Source of the DNA: Stentor roeselii
Taxonomy: Eukaryota; Ciliophora; Heterotrichea; Heterotrichida; Stentoridae
Direction of reading: 5' to 3'
Assembly (NCBI GenBank): GCA_006503475.1
Contig: RSEH01000004.1
Span: 62,001-126,000 of the forward strand
DNA length: 64,000 bases
Of this stretch, positions 57,549-64,000 are shown in pieces. The position numbers and the translations under genes are program-made. Under the pieces are notes generated by a model. The model saw nothing but the letters and a program-made list of their open reading frames with translations. It searched no databases and was not told the DNA's origin. Position 1 is the first letter of the stretch. The number at the start of each line of letters is the position of its first letter.

Positions 57549-58976
57549 ATGTTAGAAATGATTTTTTTTTTGGTTTTGGTTGTTTTTGCTGATTTGCCGG
57601 TTCATTGCACTTATTTTGAGGTCTTGGGAGAATGGGAGTTCTTTTTGGATCTTGAGACTTTTAATGCTAGTCTTGAAATGAACAGGACTTTTTGTGATCG
57701 AGGCATGCCTGGAAAGGTTTTGCAGTTTAAGAAAGATGAAAAGTTTCAGTTTAAGGATTATTTGAAGGAAAAAATTAGGTTTGAACTACCCAATAAGGCT
57801 TGGAGTGAAAGCTTTGGAACTGGCTCTTGGACACTTGTTTATGATGAGGGATTTATTTTGACTTTTGAAGAAAAGGTTTTTAACACTTTTTTCTTTTATT
57901 ACAAACAGATGGATGAGTTCCACTCTGACTGTTCAAGAACCACCAAAGGATGGTACCGAGGATCCGACCCTCTGAATCACGAAGACTGGGGCTGTTTTTA
58001 TGCCGAAAAATTACAAACCAAAGAAAAATTCAAGCCATTCGAAAACCAAATCCTTCAGGAAACTTCCTTTTTACAGACGACAGAGAACATAAAAAAAACC
58101 AAGCAGATCCCGATCCATTTCTCAACAAAGGATCCTCCATCAAAAAAGAAGAAAATACCAGAATCCTCATTTTTATCACAAACAGACTACAACAGTTTAA
58201 TTTATTACTGGGACTTTCCTCTTTCCTCAATCGACGGAGACTCACTTCCTCAATCCTGGGACTGGAGCGACATTCAAGGAACTTCCTTCATCTCTTCTAA
58301 AATCCGCCATCAGCAGTCATGTGGTTCCTGCTACGCGATAACAACATGCGAAATGCTTGAATCACGTTTAAAAATCTTGACAAACAACACTTTTAACTCT
58401 TCTCTTAGTGTTCAATACCTGGTCTCCTGCAGCTTCTACACTGAAGGGTGTCAAGGCGGGTTCCCCACCTTGCTTCACAAGTTCATTCAAGAGTTTGGGT
58501 TAGTTGAAGAAGAATGCATGGAATACGTCGGGGTGGAAACTGAGTGCAACACAAGATGCTCTGGAAAGAAAGTCTTTGTTAAGGACTATTATTATGTCGG
58601 AGGGTTCTATGGGGCAAGCAATGAAGTCAATATTATGAAGGAAATCAGAGCAAGGGGACCAGTTATTATTGACCTTGACCCTGGAAATAAATTCGCAAGG
58701 TATAAAGAAGGAGTTTTGAAAGAAAACTCAAATGTTCTCAGGAATGAACTCTCCGGACTTAGTTTAAGGGAAAAAATGATTCCTTGGGAAAAAGTCACAC
58801 ATTCGGTTTTACTTGTTGGATGGGGAATTCAGGATGGAGAAAAATTTTGGAAGTGCTTGAATAGCTGGGGAGAGGAATGGGGAGAAAATGGATATTTTAG
58901 GATTAGGAAAGGTACTGATGAGGATTCTATTGAAAGTATGGCTGAAGCTGCTGTGCCTTTTGTGATGGAAATGTAG
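57549..58976 (+). CDS. Cathepsin C-like (dipeptidyl-peptidase I) papain-family protease
   Basis: A 475-aa protein. The signal peptide is MLEMIFFLVLVVFADLPVHC; a second ATG at codon 4 is also possible. The exclusion domain that makes cathepsin C a dipeptidyl peptidase follows: CTYFEVLGEWEFFL, then TGSWTLVYDEGFIL, then GWYRGSDPLNHEDWGCFYAEK. The papain domain starts near LPQSWDW. It has the Gln before the nucleophile and HQQSCGSCYAITT, then GCQGGF, the catalytic His in THSVLLVGWG and Asn in NSWGEEWG. All catalytic residues are present. A lysosomal or secreted site is expected from the signal peptide. It lies 6 bp after a CDPK stop, so the CDPK 3' end and this 5' end must overlap or be very short. 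Confidence 0.93.
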   Translation: MLEMIFFLVLVVFADLPVHCTYFEVLGEWEFFLDLETFNASLEMNRTFCDRGMPGKVLQFKKDEKFQFKDYLKEKIRFELPNKAWSESFGTGSWTLVYDEGFILTFEEKVFNTFFFYYKQMDEFHSDCSRTTKGWYRGSDPLNHEDWGCFYAEKLQTKEKFKPFENQILQETSFLQTTENIKKTKQIPIHFSTKDPPSKKKKIPESSFLSQTDYNSLIYYWDFPLSSIDGDSLPQSWDWSDIQGTSFISSKIRHQQSCGSCYAITTCEMLESRLKILTNNTFNSSLSVQYLVSCSFYTEGCQGGFPTLLHKFIQEFGLVEEECMEYVGVETECNTRCSGKKVFVKDYYYVGGFYGASNEVNIMKEIRARGPVIIDLDPGNKFARYKEGVLKENSNVLRNELSGLSLREKMIPWEKVTHSVLLVGWGIQDGEKFWKCLNSWGEEWGENGYFRIRKGTDEDSIESMAEAAVPFVMEM

Positions 58977-59052
58977 ATGATTTATATTTTTTTTATGGGT
59001 TATTTTTGGTTGGTTTAAGATTTTTTTGGTTATTTCATGTTGTGTTGAAGTT

Positions 59053-59132
59053 GTTAGAAATTTCTTGGATATGATATTAGATTTTTGAAGTCGTTAGAAA
59101 TTTCTTGGATATGATTTTAGATTTGTTGAAAT
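59053..59132 (+). repeat. Two-copy 40-bp direct repeat
   Basis: The words GTTAGAAATTTCTTGGATAT at 59053 and 59093 begin two 40-bp copies that differ at a few positions. They sit in the G/T-rich 3' flank of the cathepsin C gene. Each copy also holds the short palindrome AGAAATTTCT. Confidence 0.8.
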
Positions 59133-59218
59133 TTTTAGAGATTTTTCGAAGTGGCTCGAAAAAGGGAGACTTTAAATGAGAAGAGATTGAAAATGACATA
59201 AACTAATAAATACAATAT

Positions 59219-61003
59219 ATGCAGCATAAGTCAGTTGCTATAACACCAACTCCCATTGTCTCAGTAATTGACCTGAAAACTTCTTCAAATGAAGATAGCC
59301 TTTCACTATCTTGGTCATTACCACAAGTCCTAAAAATCCAAAAGTTCATAAGAGGAGCCTTAGTTCGTTTACGTCTGCACAAAATCTCATCAGCAGCATC
59401 TAAGATCCAATCCTTTTACCGTGCAAAGCAAACCCAATCAACCTACAAATCCCTTCTATCCTCAGTCTCTCTAATCCAAAGATCAATCCGTCGTTACCTC
59501 TGCAAATCCCATAAAATCCATTCCAACCTATCCCAATTTTTACCTCCAGAAGTCTCTCGTCTATCAAATCTTCAACTTTTAGAGCATTCAGAGTTATTTT
59601 CAGTCTCTAAATTAACCCCAATCCACTCAGAAGACACTTTCAAGACCCTTTCAACAATAACCGAGAGTTCAGCAAGACAACAAACTCAAAAGCTTCTATC
59701 CTCAGGAAGTCTGGCATTACAAGTGAAGCAGATAAGTCCATTCCACTTAGAAAAAGCGACTTTTTTCGCAAGGCCTTTCGAATTCCAGCTTCTCGTTGAT
59801 GATTCTCTGGTCTACGAGCCGTTCTGGTCTCGACAATTTGAAAGTCTCAACAAAGAACTTGTTTGCAAAGAAGAGCAAATAATCGACTTAGCAGTTGGCA
59901 GTTGTCACTCATTCGCAATCACCAGCAAAGGAAGAGCCTTTGCCTGGGGTTGGAACGACCGACGTCAATGTGGAAATGACTATTCCCCCGAGAGACCTCA
60001 TCAAGTAAAATCAGGTTTTTCTGAAAAGGAAAAATCTTTGAAGTTCGTGCAAGTCACCTGTGGAAACGACCACTCTCTTCTTCTGACATCTTCAGGGGCA
60101 GTACTCGCCCTTGGGGATAACTCAAAAGGCCAGCTGGGCCTGGGTCACTACTCAGAACAGAAGACTCCCGCGTTTTTAGACCTTCCGCCTTGTAAGCAAG
60201 TAGAAGCTGTGGGGAACCAAAACATGGCAGTTTCTTGTGATGGACTTCTTTTCATCTGGCCTTTCGAAACCTTTCATGGAGAAAAAAGAAGCTACCCGGT
60301 TCAAATGCTTCCTGAACATCTAGTCGCCGAAGTCGCTGTTGGATTTAATTTTGCTGTTGTTTTAACCACTGCTGGAGTACTTTTCTCACTTGGAAGTAAT
60401 AATCGCGCTGGGCAACTTGGACTTGGAGACTTGATTCCGAGACATGCTCCTACTTTGGTTTTGAGTTTGAAGAAAAGTGGAGATAAAATCGCTGCTGTTA
60501 GTTGTGGACATCAACATGTTGTCGCTAGAAGCACTTTGGGAAAAGTTTTTACTTGGGGGAATGGAAATGATGGGCAACTTGGACATGGAGGAGTTGAAAA
60601 TGAACTTTTACCAAGGGTTGTTTTGTTTGGAGGGAAAAATGAAAAAATTAAACCTTTGCAGATTTCTGCTGGGTTTAGCTTTTCGATTATTATGACGGAA
60701 AATAGAAGGATTTTTTGGACTGGCAAAAGCACTATGCTTAACTCTACAGTTTTTCAAGAATTGAATTTGAGTTCCCGTCTACCAGAGCTGTTTAAAAGTC
60801 CAGGGGAGTTCGCAGTAGTGAAGATAAAAAGCATCTGGAGCAAGCTCTTATCAATAGGAATGATAATAATCGCTGACTTAAGATACTTACAAAACGTGCC
60901 CCAAAACAAGTTAAATACAGGTTTAAACCTACTTGCGAGTCGTTGGACAGGAAAAGGCAGCGACGGGATTGAGGGTATGTTTTTGAGATGTATTAACAGA
61001 TAG
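59219..61003 (+). CDS. IQ-motif and RCC1-propeller protein
   Basis: A 594-aa protein. Three IQ-like calmodulin/centrin-binding helices lie at about 39-115: KIQKFIRGALVRLRLHK, KIQSFYRAKQTQSTYK and LIQRSIRRYLCK. From about 220 there are RCC1 repeats: VGSCHSFAITSKGRAFAWGW, CGNDHSLLLTSSGAVLALGD, SLGSNNRAGQLGLGD and WGNGNDGQLGHG. RCC1 itself is a Ran exchange factor, but most protist RCC1-like propellers are scaffolds, so no exchange activity is claimed. IQ plus RCC1 suggests a Ca2+-responsive cortical or ciliary scaffold. The start has AATATATG and is the first ATG. Confidence 0.85.
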   Translation: MQHKSVAITPTPIVSVIDLKTSSNEDSLSLSWSLPQVLKIQKFIRGALVRLRLHKISSAASKIQSFYRAKQTQSTYKSLLSSVSLIQRSIRRYLCKSHKIHSNLSQFLPPEVSRLSNLQLLEHSELFSVSKLTPIHSEDTFKTLSTITESSARQQTQKLLSSGSLALQVKQISPFHLEKATFFARPFEFQLLVDDSLVYEPFWSRQFESLNKELVCKEEQIIDLAVGSCHSFAITSKGRAFAWGWNDRRQCGNDYSPERPHQVKSGFSEKEKSLKFVQVTCGNDHSLLLTSSGAVLALGDNSKGQLGLGHYSEQKTPAFLDLPPCKQVEAVGNQNMAVSCDGLLFIWPFETFHGEKRSYPVQMLPEHLVAEVAVGFNFAVVLTTAGVLFSLGSNNRAGQLGLGDLIPRHAPTLVLSLKKSGDKIAAVSCGHQHVVARSTLGKVFTWGNGNDGQLGHGGVENELLPRVVLFGGKNEKIKPLQISAGFSFSIIMTENRRIFWTGKSTMLNSTVFQELNLSSRLPELFKSPGEFAVVKIKSIWSKLLSIGMIIIADLRYLQNVPQNKLNTGLNLLASRWTGKGSDGIEGMFLRCINR

Positions 61004-61020
61004 TTAAGAATTTAAACCAT

Positions 61021-61689
61021 TCAGATCTTAAACAACTGAGGACGAGCATGCCAATGCAGATGTCCAAAGACACTTCTCTGTTTCATGTCAATAAACCAGG
61101 TCTGCTTAATTTCTTTCCGAGCCACTTTAGAAAGTGCTTCAACCATCTTATCCCTGACATCCTGACTAGCCTTCAACGAGTGATTCTTCAAAACCACCAT
61201 AGGCAAGTCGCACTGTTCACATCGTATCACAACAAAACTTTCATTATCTTCAAACCATTCAGTTTTTCTCTCCAAAGTGCATAATTCACAAAGTTTTCTC
61301 TGATATTCTTCAAGTTGTCTTACAAAACCTGGATTTGGATTAATTCTTCTGACGTTTTGTATCATTTCTAACGCTTCTTTTGCACTTAAATGCTTAGTTT
61401 TCATTAGATAAGCTGCTACAACTGTCACACTTCTTGATCTTCCTGCTGTGCAGAAGACGAGAACGCGATTTTTTTGAATAAAATCAAGACATTCTGGGAA
61501 GTATTGCGAAATGTTCTCACTTTCGTCGTCGTTCACGTCTATTGACTTGCAGGTAAAACCTTTGGGAAAGTCTTGGAAGCCGTCGAGACTTAGTAAATGA
61601 GTTATTTCGTGCTTTTGTAGAGATTGCACATGAAGACCGAATCGAGACCCTACAAAAACTCCTTCAGTCACATGGCTGAACCCGTACAT
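61021..61689 (-). CDS. DUSP12/YVH1-like dual-specificity phosphatase
   Basis: A 222-aa protein. The phosphatase domain spans residues 5-135, with VTEGVFVGSRFG and the P-loop VFCTAGRSRSVTVVAAYLM. The catalytic Cys and Arg are present, but the usual His before Cys is Phe. The following NPNPGFVRQLEEY is the typical DUSP end helix. A C-terminal part contains RCEQCDLPM, then HLHWHARPQL, reminiscent of the zinc-binding tail of YVH1/DUSP12 but with fewer Cys. YVH1 works in ribosome maturation. It is convergent with the RCC1 gene (17 bp between stops) and ends a run with the Kelch gene only 6 bp away on the same strand. Confidence 0.82.
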   Translation of the reverse strand: MYGFSHVTEGVFVGSRFGLHVQSLQKHEITHLLSLDGFQDFPKGFTCKSIDVNDDESENISQYFPECLDFIQKNRVLVFCTAGRSRSVTVVAAYLMKTKHLSAKEALEMIQNVRRINPNPGFVRQLEEYQRKLCELCTLERKTEWFEDNESFVVIRCEQCDLPMVVLKNHSLKASQDVRDKMVEALSKVARKEIKQTWFIDMKQRSVFGHLHWHARPQLFKI

Positions 61690-61695
61690 GGCTAA

Positions 61696-62778
61696 TTATT
61701 TTAAAGCATTAAAATCGAAAAGGGTTCTTTTTTCGAATTTACTGGAGATGGTTAATTCTTTAGGAATACTTGGAGGTTTGATGTCCTCTACATTATAATG
61801 ACTAATCCCATAAAGTTCTGAATTTTTTCTAAAGTTCTTATAATTCGAGTCAATATCCAAAACATGAGCATCATTTAAAGTTTCATCCTGTGAAGTCCTT
61901 CCACCTAAAATAATCAAAAACCCTTCAACCTGTAGCATGATTCCACCAAACCTTCCAGGAGGACTGCAAGAAATTAAAATTTCATGCCAAGTTTTCCCAA
62001 CCATATCAAATTTAAACAAGTCATTCGCAGTTTTTTTCATTTCGACAAGTCCCCCAAACACAAACATGAACTGCCCGACACTAGCAGCACAATGCCAAGC
62101 TCTTTTCGAAGGCGAATCACGAGCATTAAGTTTATTCCACTGCATATCCTTGAGATGTAGTACATAAAGATCAGAGAGTAAGGCAGTATATCCATAAATA
62201 CCTCCAAAAACGACTAGTTCTTTAGTTTCACTGCAATAAACAGTTGAATGTCCACGTCTTGTTGAAGGGTTTTCCCCGAAGACTTCGCAAATTTGCCATT
62301 TAAAGGAACTGTTGAGCTTCCATAACTTTGTGAAAGTGTCGCATGAGTTGTTCCATGCTAAGGAGTCCCAACCGCCTAGAAGGAAAATCTCGTTTTCAGC
62401 TAATGTCAGGCTGTGGTCTCGTCTTCCTGCCGGGTAGTCCCAGTTTGAGGAACTTGTTCTTGTCAAGGCCTTGCTTGACTGGTCCAGAGGGTCGTATACA
62501 AATACTTGGTCACTGTAGTCTTTTTCGCTCCACCCTCCAAATGTCACCATACGGCCTTCTATCTCGACTGAAGAGTGACCGACTAGACTGGTTTCACATG
62601 TTTTTTCCAGTCGCCAATCTAAAGACTCCAGATTGAGCCTATAAATATTTCTACTTTCAGAGTCCCCAAATCCTCCAAAGATAAGAACACTAGAGTTATG
62701 AGGTATATAAACTCCTGCAAAAGCACACAAGGGTTCAGGGATTTTGTTTTGAAGCTGAACATATTCAAAAGAACTCAT
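61696..62778 (-). CDS. Kelch-repeat propeller protein
   Basis: A 360-aa protein consisting almost wholly of Kelch blades, each with a GG pair and a later W: SVLIFGGFGDSESRNIYRLN, RMVTFGGWSEKDYSDQVFVY, LLGGWDSLAWNNSCD, LVVFGGIYGYTALLSDLYVL, FMFVFGGLVEMKKTANDLFK and FLIILGGRTSQDETLNDAHV. That is six blades, one propeller. There is no BTB or F-box. Function cannot be inferred beyond a protein-binding propeller. The start (AATAAATG) is 11 bp from the start of a divergent second Kelch gene. Confidence 0.88.
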   Translation of the reverse strand: MSSFEYVQLQNKIPEPLCAFAGVYIPHNSSVLIFGGFGDSESRNIYRLNLESLDWRLEKTCETSLVGHSSVEIEGRMVTFGGWSEKDYSDQVFVYDPLDQSSKALTRTSSSNWDYPAGRRDHSLTLAENEIFLLGGWDSLAWNNSCDTFTKLWKLNSSFKWQICEVFGENPSTRRGHSTVYCSETKELVVFGGIYGYTALLSDLYVLHLKDMQWNKLNARDSPSKRAWHCAASVGQFMFVFGGLVEMKKTANDLFKFDMVGKTWHEILISCSPPGRFGGIMLQVEGFLIILGGRTSQDETLNDAHVLDIDSNYKNFRKNSELYGISHYNVEDIKPPSIPKELTISSKFEKRTLFDFNALK

Positions 62779-62789
62779 TTATTGTATTT
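62779..62789. promoter_or_regulatory. 11-base divergent gap between two Kelch genes
   Basis: TTATTGTATTT separates the start codons of two Kelch-propeller genes read in opposite directions. The similar products suggest an old duplication with inversion; shared expression is inferred. Confidence 0.5.
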
Positions 62790-64000
62790 ATGGACCTGAG
62801 TCCAAGTCCCTTCGAAAGAAATCACCGAAAAATCCGTGATTTCGGAAGAACTTTGATGAAAAACCCAAGAATCAGATTCGGGCCATCAAGTCCCCTTCTC
62901 TACACCAGAGACAATCACATGAATCCAAAAACCGAAAGACTTCAACTAAGTCCTTCCCCTGTTCTTCTATCATCATCAAGTCTATCCTTTTTTGACGAGC
63001 TAGTCAAAAAACACAATTCTTTAAAACCTGCAAACATGAAAATCGACCCTCAAATCCAAAGAAAAGAAACACTTTCTTACCACTGGAAAAAAATTCTTAC
63101 TAATGGAGCCAGTCCTGAATCACGATGCGGGGCTCATCTGGTGGCCTTTGAAAACTTTTTAATTCTTTACGCTGGTGAAAAGTCAGACCCTTCGATTGAC
63201 TTGCATAGATTGAACTACAACAGCCTTACTTGGGAAAGAGTTTCTTATGACCCGACTGAAGCTCCAACAGCTTTTCGAGGACATGTCGCTGTTTCTTATA
63301 AAGAATTTCTTATTGTTTATGGCGGGTATGACTTTTATAACGTCAAACTTAATATTCGCAGTTGTAGCAGCTCGATTTACTTTTACAATGTTTTGTTGAA
63401 TACCTGGAAATGTCAAAGAATCAATGGAAGTGGGCCTGAACCTCGCAGGAATCATGCAGCTTGTGTTGTGGGAGATTCACTTGTTATCTGGTCAGGGCAG
63501 AACTCAAGAGGCGACTACTTGTCTGACGTTTCTGTCTTGGACCTGAAAAGTCTTTCATGGATTCGATTTGATGTTGTTGGAGATGTTCCAAGTGCCAGGA
63601 TTAAATCTACTTTAACTTCTGTTTTTTCTGCAGAAAGTAAAGGATTCAATAATTTGAGTATTTTTGTGAGACCTGAACAAGAAGATCATTGTTATTATGG
63701 AGTTTATTTGTTTGGAGGAAGGGATGATAATGGAAGGTGTTTTAATGATTTGTTTATTTTGAGGAATAAACATTTTGGAAAAGTTGTTAAGTTTAAGTCG
63801 CTGTTGTGGAATCGGCTTGGAGGTACTGGAAAAGTCCCTTGTCCCAGGTATGATCATAGTGCTTGTGTTATTGGAAAGCATTTAATTGTGTTTTCTGGAA
63901 GGAATGATGATAATTTTTTACCTGAACTCTGTGATTTACATGTTTTTAATGTTGTTGAAGGTGCTTGGGTTGAAGTTAATGTTTTTGGAGAGATTCCTTC
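62790..64000 (+). CDS. Second Kelch-repeat protein (3' end beyond the window)
   Basis: The open frame runs from ATG 62790 to the end of the window with no stop, over 403 codons. The first 95 residues are basic and Ser/Pro-rich, without a domain (SPSPFERNHRKIRDFGR). Kelch blades follow: RCGAHLVAFENFLILYAG, GHVAVSYKEFLIVYGGYDFY, RRNHAACVVGDSLVIWSGQN, YYGVYLFGGRDDNGRCFNDL and YDHSACVIGKHLIVFSGRND. At least five blades are visible, and the end is missing. It differs from its divergent partner by the N-terminal extension. Confidence 0.87.
   Translation, partial: MDLSPSPFERNHRKIRDFGRTLMKNPRIRFGPSSPLLYTRDNHMNPKTERLQLSPSPVLLSSSSLSFFDELVKKHNSLKPANMKIDPQIQRKETLSYHWKKILTNGASPESRCGAHLVAFENFLILYAGEKSDPSIDLHRLNYNSLTWERVSYDPTEAPTAFRGHVAVSYKEFLIVYGGYDFYNVKLNIRSCSSSIYFYNVLLNTWKCQRINGSGPEPRRNHAACVVGDSLVIWSGQNSRGDYLSDVSVLDLKSLSWIRFDVVGDVPSARIKSTLTSVFSAESKGFNNLSIFVRPEQEDHCYYGVYLFGGRDDNGRCFNDLFILRNKHFGKVVKFKSLLWNRLGGTGKVPCPRYDHSACVIGKHLIVFSGRNDDNFLPELCDLHVFNVVEGAWVEVNVFGEIP

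Noticed and set aside
1-64000. tRNA genes, transposons, virus-like elements, CRISPR arrays
   Set aside because: No T-loop/anticodon pattern, no transposase, reverse transcriptase, integrase or capsid-like protein, and no terminal repeats were seen by eye.

Overview
The window looks like macronuclear DNA of a heterotrich ciliate, most probably Stentor coeruleus or a close relative. Three signs support this. First, six genes or gene joints are restored only by removing introns of exactly 15 nt (GT...AG). Second, TAA, TAG and TGA all end clearly conserved genes, so the code is standard, which argues against Blepharisma (UGA = Trp) and against ciliates that read UAA/UAG as Gln. Third, a repeat array near the left end carries the octamer TGTTAGGG (complement CCCTAACA), the heterotrich telomere unit. 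The DNA is AT-rich and very compact: neighbouring genes are often 0 to 50 bp apart, and divergent start codons can lie only 9 to 14 bp apart.

Layout. 0-3 kb: the end of a Piwi/Argonaute gene, a short RIIa-domain gene, a telomere-like repeat array, a DNAJB13/RSP16-like gene and two small genes. 3.3-17 kb: metabolism and trafficking (Hook-like dynein adaptor, acyl-CoA dehydrogenase, MAPEG-like membrane protein, DUF455 ferritin-like protein, peroxisomal ABCD half transporter) mixed with unrecognised coiled-coil, HEAT-like and propeller proteins. 17.2-47.8 kb: eight genes in a row on the minus strand. These are three tandem cGMP-dependent protein kinases of 895 aa each, a ketoacyl-synthase-like protein without its catalytic residues, a 2689-aa Trp-rich/coiled-coil/EF-hand protein, a WD40 protein, a 2065-aa P4-ATPase/guanylyl cyclase fusion and a coiled-coil protein. 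47.8-64 kb: ALG11, a large propeller protein possibly of the CPSF_A/DDB1 group, a Cdh1/Cdc20 activator, PP4 catalytic subunit, two tandem CDPKs, cathepsin C, an IQ-RCC1 protein, a DUSP12-like phosphatase and two divergent Kelch genes.

The genes that best make a working set are those of cyclic-nucleotide and Ca2+ signalling. A guanylyl cyclase and three cGMP kinases lie within 30 kb on one strand. One kinase copy has damaged cGMP-binding cassettes, and a two-gene CDPK pair splits good kinase residues and good EF-hands between its members. Near the left end, two proteins of radial-spoke type (RIIa and DNAJB13-like) flank the telomere-like array. I saw no transposon, virus-like element, CRISPR array, tRNA or rRNA gene. 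All readings are by eye, without any database search.
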